DNA from: a virus
Length of the DNA stretch: 38,979 nt
IMG/VR virus record: IMGVR_UViG_3300044639_002764
Location: 1 to 38,979 of that record
Reading direction: 5' to 3' (one strand)
The position numbers were made by a program, and so were the translations under genes. Shown here piece after piece: positions 22,290 through 29,752 of this stretch. Position 1 is the first letter of the stretch. Every line of letters starts with the position of its first letter. The notes under the pieces were generated by a model that was not told where the DNA came from, did no database searches, and worked only from the letters and a program-made list of their open reading frames with translations.

Positions 22290-22677
22290 TGGAGATGCGC
22301 AGTACTGCCCTGCGGTCTTGTTCGCCCTAAAAAATAGACCCTACACGTTTAGGTTAACATTTTCTAATGTTCCAAAATATCTGAGTTTTCACACCGCTCA
22401 GCGACGGTGGTAGTCCTTAAGGTGAACTACACCCTTTTGTTCCTTTTGAGATAGAAACCACATCTTAAAAGACTTCTGTTCCTAGGTTATATGTCTCCCG
22501 ACCTGAGTGTGTTGTGCCGATTAGGCTACAACAGCAGCTTCCTCACGGATTAAACCGCAAGCAGCCATTTTGTTCAAAACGTTGCCGTTTAATTGTTTAA
22601 ATCAGTTTTTAATGAGTTAATTCAGCTCATACGTGCGTCCATTCATTAATCACGCCAATCGATTCTATTTCACCCCC
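22290..22677 (-). ncRNA. ssrA: tmRNA (ssrA), phage-encoded
   Basis: This 388-base stretch has no ORF but folds as tmRNA. The ends pair as an acceptor: GGGGGTG (22677-22671) with CATCTCC (22297-22291) plus discriminator A; CCA is not encoded. Next to the acceptor is AAUCGAUUGG, matching the conserved UCGA of the tRNA-like domain. Helix 2 pairs AUGGAC and CACGU with ACGUG and GUCUAU near the 3' side. The tag frame starts at GGC (22586) with GNVLNK and ends REEAAVVA, 21 codons, UAA at 22523-22521. The stop lies in the loop of a nine-pair helix 5 (UGUUGU, GCC with GGC, ACAACA). The T-loop is GGCAGTA instead of the usual UUCRANY. It has a host-type promoter and a terminator. Confidence 0.9.
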
Positions 22678-22699
22678 ATATTTTCAAAGAACTTGTTTA

Positions 22700-22731
22700 C
22701 AAAGATATAAATATATTCTCAAACAAACAAA
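22700..22731 (-). promoter_or_regulatory. Bacteroidota-type promoter for tmRNA
   Basis: TTTG (22731-22728), 20 bases, TATCTTTG (22707-22700). The 5' end of mature tmRNA is 23 bases downstream of the box, leaving a short leader for RNase P to remove. A second TTTG at 22727-22724 gives a 16-base spacer and is less likely. Confidence 0.75.
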
Positions 22732-22737
22732 TCAAAG

Positions 22738-22744
22738 TATTTAT
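22738..22744 (+). promoter_or_regulatory. TATTTAT late-type element
   Basis: TATTTAT, five bases, then ATG 22750 (an ATG at 22747 is only two bases away). It is back to back with the tmRNA promoter. Confidence 0.55.
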
Positions 22745-22749
22745 TTATG

Positions 22750-24594
22750 ATGTCAGAAAATGTTATTAATGAAGTAATGTCAATGTTATTGGTTGAAGAC
22801 CGACGCTCTGATTTATTAACCAAATTCAAAAGTTTGAATATTAATTGGCCGACAAGGACAACTGAAGAAAACAAAGACGAATTGTTTCGTTTGATTTGGG
22901 ACCGAGATTTGAGCCCAACCAAAAAATACATCCCTTGGCTATTTAGACAAATAGAATTAAATCCTGGATTGAATCCGTATTCATTAGATGATACCATGTT
23001 TGATATATCTACATACATGGAGTTGATTGAAAAAAGGACTAATAAGGGTATTGAGACAGATTTTCAAAATAGATTAAAAAATGGTGACTTACAAAATTTT
23101 GCATTGGTGTACGACAAAATATTAAAAGCACCAAAAGATATTAATTCTTATGATAGTATAAATGCACTTCGAGAATATTATAAACATATCAAAGAATATA
23201 CATTCGCTAAAGACGAAATTAAAAAAGCCAAAAAAGAATCCAAAAAATTATACGAAGATGCTAATTACCTAATTGTCCAACCTTTGAGTTACACAGCATC
23301 ATGTGTGTATGGTGCGGGTACAAAATGGTGTGTATCATCAAGAGATACGGATAGACATTTTGAAGATTATACTAGAAGTTCAAAATTTGTTTATGTTATT
23401 AATAAAAAAAGTAATGACAGAAAATATGGTAAGTTTGCATTAAGAATACCAAACAACAAAAAAGAAAGTACTGAAGTTTGGGACCAACAGGATGCTAGGT
23501 CTACTTTCGATATTATGTTCGAAAAAATGCCAGGTATTAATTTAATTTTGGATGATATATTAAACATTTCAACAAACGAATACCAAATACTTAAAAAGTA
23601 CCAAGAAGGTAAAATAAAAGAAGATGAGGTTTTTTTACCTAACACCAATTTTGAAATTGAAAACGGAACATTATTCATGATGTTCGAAGACAATGAAGAA
23701 TACTTCAAGTTATTCAAATACGAACTATACGATTATACAATATCTGAAATGATTGCTATTACATCATACTCTTATGGGTATTCATCAAGAGAGTGGACCG
23801 ATTCTTATACCGCGAAAGAAGAATTTGATGAGGGTTATATGTTTGGTTATTTGGATGATGAAAATTTGGGAAAATTAAAAAAGATTGTAAAAATATTAAG
23901 ACCTAGTTTTGATTTTCTTGAAACAGAAGAACGCAGAAATTGGGAAGTTTATAAAGAAATGGCCCAAATTCTTGGAACTTATGATAGATTCAAAGATGAT
24001 ATGATTAGTTCTTATTCAATGGCATCTGATAGAGCTTATGAAGTAGGATTGGAACAGGCTATTAAAGACGAATTTTGTGATTGTTTGGGACCTTTGGGTA
24101 TTAAGATGATTAAGTGTTTTAAAAGTTATTCTATCAGTGTTGAAGACATGTTAAAACTTTATGAAGAAAATTCGGACCCAAAAAACTCAATAGAAAAGAC
24201 GATTGCCATGTCAATTACAACTTTAAGTCTTCCTGATGTTATAGAAAATTCTTATGAGTATCGTGACGAGGACACTTTAGTTTCAGAACTTAATAGTGAT
24301 ATAAGAGGTGAAATTGAAAAACTGTACGATAGTATTATGGATAATGAAGACGGGTTATTTGATGATATTGATGAGTATTCTAAAATTGTTGATTACATTG
24401 TTAAAAATTTCGGATTCAACGTTAGAAAAAATATACCAACACAACCTGACACTTATTTTGAGATAGTTGGTGTTGAACCACAAAATGAAGTGTTAATTGA
24501 ACTTACTAAGGGTTACAAAAGAAAAAGATTACTCGTTAGTTTAGAACAACTGGAAACTTTGTTGAAAAATTACAAACTTTTTGATATTATATAA
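22750..24594 (+). CDS. Large phage protein with GxGTKWC motif
   Basis: The 614-residue protein starts MSENVINEVMSMLLVEDRRS. At about residues 170-235 it has YLIVQPLSYTASCVYGAG, TKWCVSSRDTDRHFEDYT and SSKFVYVINKK. I have seen the G-x-G-T-K-W-C-x-[SA] pattern in long uncharacterised phage proteins, but I know no assigned activity. The remainder is acidic and helical with a C-terminal beta segment (NEVLIELTKGYKRKRLLVSL). L-L-V-E15 near the N-terminus fits the prohead-cleavage pattern only loosely. It starts from a late element divergent from tmRNA, and its 3' end carries the next gene's promoter. Confidence 0.55.
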   Translation: MSENVINEVMSMLLVEDRRSDLLTKFKSLNINWPTRTTEENKDELFRLIWDRDLSPTKKYIPWLFRQIELNPGLNPYSLDDTMFDISTYMELIEKRTNKGIETDFQNRLKNGDLQNFALVYDKILKAPKDINSYDSINALREYYKHIKEYTFAKDEIKKAKKESKKLYEDANYLIVQPLSYTASCVYGAGTKWCVSSRDTDRHFEDYTRSSKFVYVINKKSNDRKYGKFALRIPNNKKESTEVWDQQDARSTFDIMFEKMPGINLILDDILNISTNEYQILKKYQEGKIKEDEVFLPNTNFEIENGTLFMMFEDNEEYFKLFKYELYDYTISEMIAITSYSYGYSSREWTDSYTAKEEFDEGYMFGYLDDENLGKLKKIVKILRPSFDFLETEERRNWEVYKEMAQILGTYDRFKDDMISSYSMASDRAYEVGLEQAIKDEFCDCLGPLGIKMIKCFKSYSISVEDMLKLYEENSDPKNSIEKTIAMSITTLSLPDVIENSYEYRDEDTLVSELNSDIRGEIEKLYDSIMDNEDGLFDDIDEYSKIVDYIVKNFGFNVRKNIPTQPDTYFEIVGVEPQNEVLIELTKGYKRKRLLVSLEQLETLLKNYKLFDII

Positions 24595-24610
24595 TTTTTT
24601 TGTATCTTTG
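24580..24610 (+). promoter_or_regulatory. Bacteroidota-type promoter for the M20-like peptidase
   Basis: TTTG (24580-24583), 19 bases, TATCTTTG (24603-24610). Its -33 part lies inside the end of the previous gene. Confidence 0.8.
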
Positions 24611-24617
24611 CATGTAT

Positions 24618-25439
24618 ATGACACCGCAAAAGATAGAACATTTAAAAGAGGTATTATCCATACCAACCAAAACTTATCAAGAAGAACTCATGATTGAGTA
24701 TTTGGTAAATTACTTAAGTACAAAGGGATACGACTACAAAGTACAAGAAAACGGTAATATCTACGTAACCAAAGGTGTTGCGGATTATTATCCTTGTGTG
24801 ATTGCTCATACAGACACGGTACACTCAATTACCGAAATGGTGGTTAGAGAAGAAATGTTACCAAACTATTCAGGTGAAGACAAATTATCGCTTAAAGCAT
24901 ATCATAAAGAAACAGGTGCGCCTGTTGGTATTGGTGGTGACGATAAGTGCGGCGTGTACGCTTGTTTGGATTTGTTAGAACAATTACCTGTTTTGAAAGT
25001 TGCGTTATTTGTTTCTGAAGAAACTGGTTGTCACGGCTCAAGAAAAGCCGACCCTGAATTTTTCAGTAATGTAGGTTACGGTATTCAGTTTGACGCTCCT
25101 GAAAACTACATGATTACCGAATATTGTTGGGGTGTAAAATTGTTTGATAGGGATTCTGATTTCTTTGATAAGGTTGAACCGTTACTTGAAAAGTATATTG
25201 GTCAAAACCGTAGATTGATGCAACACCCTTATACCGATGTATCACAGGTCACTGCAAGGTTTAATGTTTCTTGTATTAACGTATCTTGTGGGTACTACAG
25301 ATACCACACTGCAAATGAATACGTTGTTGTCGAAGATTTGTTTAACTCTATTGATATGGTTAAAGAAATCATTGAATCTCTTGGGTACGATATGTATTCA
25401 AATGTTCCAAAAGTCCAACAATGGATGTTATTTAGTTAA
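24618..25439 (+). CDS. M20/M28-type Zn peptidase (peptidase T-like)
   Basis: The 273-residue protein (start at 24618; ATG 24612 would add two residues) has CVIAHTDTVHS with His64 and Asp66, GIGGDDKCGVYACL with the bridging Asp near 108, SEETGCHGSRKA with Glu134/135, and YYRYHTANEYV with a late His. These are the metal ligands and catalytic acid of M20-type aminopeptidases. No lid domain insertion as in peptidase T is visible, so the protein is short for the family. It has its own host-type promoter and ends at a bidirectional terminator facing clpC. It may process peptides from Clp degradation, but that is inference. Confidence 0.8.
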   Translation: MTPQKIEHLKEVLSIPTKTYQEELMIEYLVNYLSTKGYDYKVQENGNIYVTKGVADYYPCVIAHTDTVHSITEMVVREEMLPNYSGEDKLSLKAYHKETGAPVGIGGDDKCGVYACLDLLEQLPVLKVALFVSEETGCHGSRKADPEFFSNVGYGIQFDAPENYMITEYCWGVKLFDRDSDFFDKVEPLLEKYIGQNRRLMQHPYTDVSQVTARFNVSCINVSCGYYRYHTANEYVVVEDLFNSIDMVKEIIESLGYDMYSNVPKVQQWMLFS

Positions 25440-25441
25440 AT

Positions 25442-25472
25442 AAAAAAGGGGTCTTAATCGACCCCTTTTTTT
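25442..25472. terminator. Bidirectional terminator between peptidase and clpC
   Basis: AAAAAAGGGGTC and GACCCCTTTTTTT pair around TTAATC. Confidence 0.9.
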
Positions 25473-27543
25473 ATTCTACCTCAGACTTTTTCTTTCTTGT
25501 CTTTTTAGGTTTTGGTTCTTCAACCCGTTCTTCAATGAAAACCACTTTGTCATCCTGATAACCCAAAGTGTATGGTTTGTCAATCACAACATTACCCTTC
25601 AAGATTTCATCAGATATAAAATCTTCGATTTGAGATTGAATTGCTCTTTTGATTGGTCGAGCACCAAACTTTTCATCAAAACCAATTTCAGCGATTTTTG
25701 AAACCAAAGTTTCATCAATTTTGATTAGGTATTTCATACCTTCTAATCTCTTGATAAGTTTACCCAATTCGATATTAACAATTTGAGAAATTTCATTTTC
25801 TTTCAAAGGATTGAAAAATACAATGTCATCAACACGGTTAATAAATTCAGGTGGAAAGAATTTGCGAAGCTCATCTTCAATCATCATTTTCTTCATTTCA
25901 ACCTCTTTTTCAATTCTTGTTGTTGTACCAAAACCAACACCAGTTCCGAAGTCTTGAATTTTTCTTGCTCCGATATTTGAAGTCATAATAATCAAAGTAT
26001 TTTTGAAGTTGATTTTACGACCCAAACTATCTGTTAAGAATCCTTCGTCCATAGTTTGAAGAAGAAGGGTGAATATGTCCTTGTGTGCCTTTTCAATTTC
26101 ATCAAACAAGATAACAGAATAAGGTTTGTTTTTTACCTGTTCAGTTAATTGTCCACCTTCATTGTGTCCAACATAACCAGGAGGTGAACCAATCAATCTT
26201 GTCATTGTAAATTTTTCTTGATATTCGGACATATCAACCCTAATTAAAGCTTCTGAATCACCAAAGATTTCTCTTGCCAATTGTTTTGCCAAGTGAGTCT
26301 TACCAATACCTGTAGAACCCAAGAAGATAAATGAACCTATAGGTTTATTTGGTTCTTTAATACCAACCCTGTTTCTACGGATTGCTCTTGAAATCTTTGC
26401 GACTGCTTCGTTTTGACCGATAACGGATTGTTGTAGGTTTTCTTCTAAATGTAACAATGACTCTGATTCACTTTGTGAAAGTTTTGTCACGGGAATTTTG
26501 GTCATTGCCGCAACAACTTCATAAACCATGTCATCACCAACTTCCTTTCGGTTGTTGCTTCTGTTGTTCTCGAAGTTTTCTTTTTCTTCTTGAAGTCTTT
26601 TTAAAACCTTTCTTTCACGGTCACGTAATTCTGCAGCTTCTTCAAATCTTTGGTTTCTAACAACATCAATTTTTAATTGTTTAATTTTGTTAGCTTCTTC
26701 TTTAAGTTCCTCAATAATTTCGGGAACTTTAACTGTAATTTGACATCTAGCACCAACTTCATCCATGATATCAATGGCTTTGTCAGGAAACTCACGGTCT
26801 GTGATGTATCTATCCGCCAAATAAACACAAGCCTTAATTGCCTCGTCACTGAAATGTACCTTGTGGTGTTTTTCGTAATTTTCTTTTGCTTTTTCAAGAA
26901 TCTTAATTGTGTCAGTAATTGAAGTAGGTTCCACAATAACTTTTTGAAATCTTCTTTCCAAAGCACCATCCTTTTCGATGTGTTCACGATATTCATCTAA
27001 AGTAGTTGCACCGATACATTGGAGTTCTCCACGAGCAAGAGCGGGCTTGAATATGTTAGACGCGTCCAAAGAACCTGAAGAATTACCAGCTCCGATAATA
27101 GTGTGAATTTCATCAATAAAGATAATCACATCATGGGCTTCACGTAACTCGTCAGTAATAACTTTCATTCGTTCTTCAAACTGACCACGATACTTTGTAC
27201 CAGCAACGATTGATGTCATATCCAAACTTACAATTCTTTTATCCAAAAGATTTTGTGGACAATCACCTTCAAATATTTTCATCGCAAGTCCTTCAACAAC
27301 TGCAGTTTTACCACAACCTGGTTCACCAACCAATATTGGGTTATTTTTCTTTCTTCTTGAAAGAATCTGAGCAAGTCTGATAATTTCATTCTCTCTACCA
27401 ATAACAGGGTCTAACTTTCCTTCTTGAGCCAATTTAATAAGGTCACGAGAAAAGTTGTCCAATACGGGAGTGTTTGATTTTGAATCTGCCTTTGGGTTTT
27501 TCTTATCACCCATTTTTTCATTACGGTCTTCAGCGTCTATCAT
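25471..27543 (-). CDS. clpC: ClpC-type AAA+ unfoldase lacking the N-domain
   Basis: The 690-residue protein starts at ATG 27543 ([12 protein letters not shown]); an upstream TTG at 27552 lies inside the promoter. D1 has PVIGRENEI, Walker A GEPGCGKT (73-80), the pore-loop region [12 protein letters not shown] and Walker B IIFIDEIH. The short middle domain has a UVR-like [17 protein letters not shown], typical of ClpC. D2 has [32 protein letters not shown] and [20 protein letters not shown] holds the VGF tripeptide used by ClpC to dock ClpP. The usual 150-residue N-domain, which binds substrates and adaptors, is absent. The C-terminal tail is basic ([13 protein letters not shown]). It may recruit host ClpP. 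Confidence 0.93.
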   Translation of the reverse strand: MIDAEDRNEKMGDKKNPKADSKSNTPVLDNFSRDLIKLAQEGKLDPVIGRENEIIRLAQILSRRKKNNPILVGEPGCGKTAVVEGLAMKIFEGDCPQNLLDKRIVSLDMTSIVAGTKYRGQFEERMKVITDELREAHDVIIFIDEIHTIIGAGNSSGSLDASNIFKPALARGELQCIGATTLDEYREHIEKDGALERRFQKVIVEPTSITDTIKILEKAKENYEKHHKVHFSDEAIKACVYLADRYITDREFPDKAIDIMDEVGARCQITVKVPEIIEELKEEANKIKQLKIDVVRNQRFEEAAELRDRERKVLKRLQEEKENFENNRSNNRKEVGDDMVYEVVAAMTKIPVTKLSQSESESLLHLEENLQQSVIGQNEAVAKISRAIRRNRVGIKEPNKPIGSFIFLGSTGIGKTHLAKQLAREIFGDSEALIRVDMSEYQEKFTMTRLIGSPPGYVGHNEGGQLTEQVKNKPYSVILFDEIEKAHKDIFTLLLQTMDEGFLTDSLGRKINFKNTLIIMTSNIGARKIQDFGTGVGFGTTTRIEKEVEMKKMMIEDELRKFFPPEFINRVDDIVFFNPLKENEISQIVNIELGKLIKRLEGMKYLIKIDETLVSKIAEIGFDEKFGARPIKRAIQSQIEDFISDEILKGNVVIDKPYTLGYQDDKVVFIEERVEEPKPKKTRKKKSEVE

Positions 27544-27549
27544 ATGGTT

Positions 27550-27580
27550 CAAATATAAAATTTATTTCCAAAATATCAAA
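27550..27580 (-). promoter_or_regulatory. Bacteroidota-type promoter for clpC
   Basis: TTTG (27580-27577), 19 bases, TATATTTG (27557-27550), six bases before ATG 27543. Confidence 0.8.
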
Positions 27581-27618
27581 TGTGTCAAATTGTCACGTAA
27601 ATATGACAAAAAGTCAGT

Positions 27619-27649
27619 ATTGTTTAATTGGCACACTTTTGTATATTTG
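27619..27649 (+). promoter_or_regulatory. Host-type promoter for the UVR protein
   Basis: ATTG (27619-27622, one mismatch from TTTG), 19 bases, TATATTTG (27642-27649). It is divergent from the clpC promoter 40 bases away and leaves a 36-base leader to ATG 27686. Confidence 0.6.
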
Positions 27650-27685
27650 TAAAAAAAATAAACATTTTAAATTTAATAAAAAAGT

Positions 27686-28153
27686 ATGTTTGACTTATTT
27701 GGAAAAAATTACGGAAAATCAATTAAACAATTAATGAAAGAGTTTGATGAAATGATGGAAGGTATGAACAGATTCGACATTAATTATGATGAACACCCAA
27801 AATTAAAAGAAGAAAAAGGTAGTGATGAAAATGGTGAATGGACCAAAACTACCTATTCAACACCTGACGGTTCGTTTAGGTATCATGTTATTACAACATT
27901 AACTAATGGAAATCCTAAACAAAAAGGTAAAAAAACTGACGACACAATTTCTAAATTAAAACAAGAATTAGAATTATGTGTTGAAAAACAAGAATTTGAA
28001 AAAGCGGTTGAGTTAAGAGATAAGATTAGAAAATTTGAATCAAACCAAAATGAACTTTTGGAACTACAAGGAAAACTTGACGAAGCAATTTCAAAACAAG
28101 ACTTTGAGTCAGCAATAAAGCTCCGAGACAAAATAAATAAAATGAAGTCTTAA
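27686..28153 (+). CDS. Two-UVR-motif protein, possible ClpC adaptor
   Basis: The 155-residue protein starts MFDLFGKNYGKSIKQLMKEF. A beta-rich middle (WTKTTYSTPDGSFRYHVITT) is followed by two UVR motifs: ISKLKQELELCVEKQEFEKA with VELRDKIRK, and LQGKLDEAISKQDFESAIKL with RDKINK. The UVR fold is the helical hairpin of UvrB/UvrC contacts and of McsA and the ClpC middle domain, where it mediates ClpC interactions. McsA-type zinc fingers are absent. It is divergent from clpC across a short shared promoter region, so joint regulation and physical interaction with ClpC are plausible. That is inference from family and position. Confidence 0.7.
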   Translation: MFDLFGKNYGKSIKQLMKEFDEMMEGMNRFDINYDEHPKLKEEKGSDENGEWTKTTYSTPDGSFRYHVITTLTNGNPKQKGKKTDDTISKLKQELELCVEKQEFEKAVELRDKIRKFESNQNELLELQGKLDEAISKQDFESAIKLRDKINKMKS

Positions 28154-28156
28154 AGT

Positions 28157-28185
28157 AAAACCCCTACACAAAGTGGGGGTTTTTT
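28157..28185 (+). terminator. Terminator after the UVR gene
   Basis: CCCCTAC and GTGGGGG pair (one G-U) around ACAAA and are followed by six T. Three bases later begins the late element of the next gene. Confidence 0.82.
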
Positions 28186-28187
28186 CG

Positions 28188-28194
28188 TATTTAT
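28188..28194 (+). promoter_or_regulatory. TATTTAT late-type element
   Basis: TATTTAT, four bases, then ATG 28199. Confidence 0.55.
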
Positions 28195-28198
28195 TATT

Positions 28199-28441
28199 AT
28201 GGCTATTTTAAGAGAAGAAATCAAAGGAACTGTAATATACAATATTGTTAAATCATCAAACATTACAGAAAGCAAATATGATACCGCAACAAAAACAATG
28301 ACGGTAAAATTTAGTACAGGTCAAGAATATGAATACAAAGATGTACCACATGAAATGTACGTTCAATTCAGACTTGCGGAATCACAAGGAAAATATTTTT
28401 CTTCACAAATCAACAAAAAATTCGATTTTAAAAAATTGTAA
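28199..28441 (+). CDS. KTSC-domain protein
   Basis: The 80-residue protein has SSNITESKYDTATKTMTVKF, GQEYEYKDVPHEMYVQF and AESQGKYFSSQINKKF. These are the blocks of the KTSC domain, a small fold found alone or at the end of lysyl-tRNA synthetases and in phages. Its function is not established. It sits between a terminator and a second late element, so it is probably a one-gene late unit or a start point for the following genes. Confidence 0.78.
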   Translation: MAILREEIKGTVIYNIVKSSNITESKYDTATKTMTVKFSTGQEYEYKDVPHEMYVQFRLAESQGKYFSSQINKKFDFKKL

Positions 28442-28451
28442 TTGTTTGTTG

Positions 28452-28458
28452 TATTTAT
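28452..28458 (+). promoter_or_regulatory. TATTTAT late-type element
   Basis: TATTTAT, four bases, then GTG 28463. This spacing chooses GTG 28463 over the upstream in-frame TTG 28442. Confidence 0.5.
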
Positions 28459-28462
28459 TATT

Positions 28463-29239
28463 GTGAAGAATGTCGAAACAATAATAAAAAGTTTTGAAGT
28501 AAAAGATGAATTATCATCTGAAATTTGGAGTAATCCAACTGACAAACCTATGAACGAGGTTGATGCTTCGTCGTTGAAACTAAAACCTGAAATAAGAGAA
28601 AGATTATTAAAAATCGCCGAACTTTTTATTGACTACGTTAAAGTTGATATTTTCGTTGAAGATATTAGAATGACAGGTTCGTTGGCCAACTATAATTGGT
28701 CCGAATATTCGGATGTTGATTTACATATTATAACCTCATTATCTAATTACGGTAAAGATTCTGAACTATATGAAGAGTTGTTTAAATTAAAGAAAAAGGC
28801 TTTTAATTTAAAACATGATATAAAAATTAAAGGGTATGATGTTGAGGTGTATATTGAAGACAGTAGTGGTGGTCCTCGTTTTTCTGCAGGAATTTATTCT
28901 GTATTAGATAACGATTGGGTAATTTCACCAAAAAGAGAAAATCCAAAAATAGATTTAAATAAAGTTAAAGAAAAATCTGAACAATGGATGGAAATTATTG
29001 ATGGTGTGATTGATGCGGCAAGTAATGAAGATATTGAAACCTCATCTGAATTATTTAAAAAATATGGTAAAAAATTAAAAAATTATAGGGAATGTGGTCT
29101 TAAAAAAGGTGGCGAATATTCCTACGAAAATTTAGTTTTTAAAGTTTTAAGAAGAAATGGATATATCGGTAAATTCAAAGAAGCCGAAGATAAAATCATA
29201 GATAAACAACTATCGCTTAAAGAAAATAGAATATTTTAA
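28463..29239 (+). CDS. Nucleotidyltransferase-fold protein
   Basis: The 258-residue protein (GTG start, set by the late element) has [20 protein letters not shown]. This is the pol-beta nucleotidyltransferase signature with GS at 72-73 and Asp84/Asp86. The third acid is probably in [10 protein letters not shown] helical domain follows ([20 protein letters not shown]). Relatives occur in T4-like phages as predicted nucleotidyltransferases; the target (protein, tRNA or small molecule) is not known. It ends LSLKENRIF just before another late element. Confidence 0.78.
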   Translation: MKNVETIIKSFEVKDELSSEIWSNPTDKPMNEVDASSLKLKPEIRERLLKIAELFIDYVKVDIFVEDIRMTGSLANYNWSEYSDVDLHIITSLSNYGKDSELYEELFKLKKKAFNLKHDIKIKGYDVEVYIEDSSGGPRFSAGIYSVLDNDWVISPKRENPKIDLNKVKEKSEQWMEIIDGVIDAASNEDIETSSELFKKYGKKLKNYRECGLKKGGEYSYENLVFKVLRRNGYIGKFKEAEDKIIDKQLSLKENRIF

Positions 29240-29249
29240 GTAAATAGTA

Positions 29250-29256
29250 TATTTAT
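29250..29256 (+). promoter_or_regulatory. TATTTAT late-type element
   Basis: TATTTAT lies 13 bases before ATG 29270, so a short leader is possible. Confidence 0.4.
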
Positions 29257-29269
29257 AAAGAAAAAATAA

Positions 29270-29728
29270 ATGGCAACCGAAACACCTACACCTACCCCAA
29301 CCCAAACACCAACAGTTACGCCAACACCGTCTGTAACAGCAACGAATACGCCAACACCATCAATCACGCCAACAAAAACCGTAACACCGTCTGTAACAGC
29401 AACGAATACGCCAACACCATCAATCACGCCAACAAAAACCGTAACACCATCAGTTACACCAACAATAACGCCAACAAAAACCGTTACACCAACCGTAACA
29501 TCAACCGTTACTCCTACAGTAACACCAACACCTTCTAATTTTCCTACTAACGCAGATGCAAGTATTTATAACCAACCAATAGTTGGATATGTACCTGGTA
29601 CAGGCGATACTGTTGGAGATATTGTTACGTTTGACACAAATAATCCAATTTGGATGGGAAACCAAAGGGGATTGGCACCACAACCTGGAGCAATTACATT
29701 GGGAGGATTTAATGGACTAAACTCATAA
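29270..29728 (+). CDS. Thr/Pro-repeat surface-type protein
   Basis: The first 100 of 152 residues are almost only Thr, Pro, Val and Ser ([17 protein letters not shown] and onward), with a 20-residue unit repeated twice (about residues 19-60). The last 50 residues are a compact segment ([20 protein letters not shown]) with Gly-rich end. Such mucin-like stalks hold a domain away from a surface; a capsid decoration or head fibre is one reading. No signal peptide is present. The repeats are frequent in phage structural proteins of this kind, but the name is unknown. Late element upstream; strong slippage potential. Confidence 0.55.
   Translation: MATETPTPTPTQTPTVTPTPSVTATNTPTPSITPTKTVTPSVTATNTPTPSITPTKTVTPSVTPTITPTKTVTPTVTSTVTPTVTPTPSNFPTNADASIYNQPIVGYVPGTGDTVGDIVTFDTNNPIWMGNQRGLAPQPGAITLGGFNGLNS
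29323..29450 (+). repeat. 60-bp tandem repeat, two copies
   Basis: A 60-base unit starting AACACCGTCTGTAACAGC is repeated back to back with no or very few changes. It is in frame (20 codons) and encodes the [16 protein letters not shown] pattern. Copy number changes would keep the reading frame. Confidence 0.85.
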
Positions 29729-29752
29729 AAATAAAAATTAAACAATATAAAA

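Noticed and set aside
22280-22690. A possible degraded gene or rRNA fragment
   Set aside because: The paired ends, helix 2, helix 5 and tag frame identify tmRNA.
27544-27552. TTG 27552 as the clpC start
   Set aside because: It lies inside the TATATTTG promoter box.
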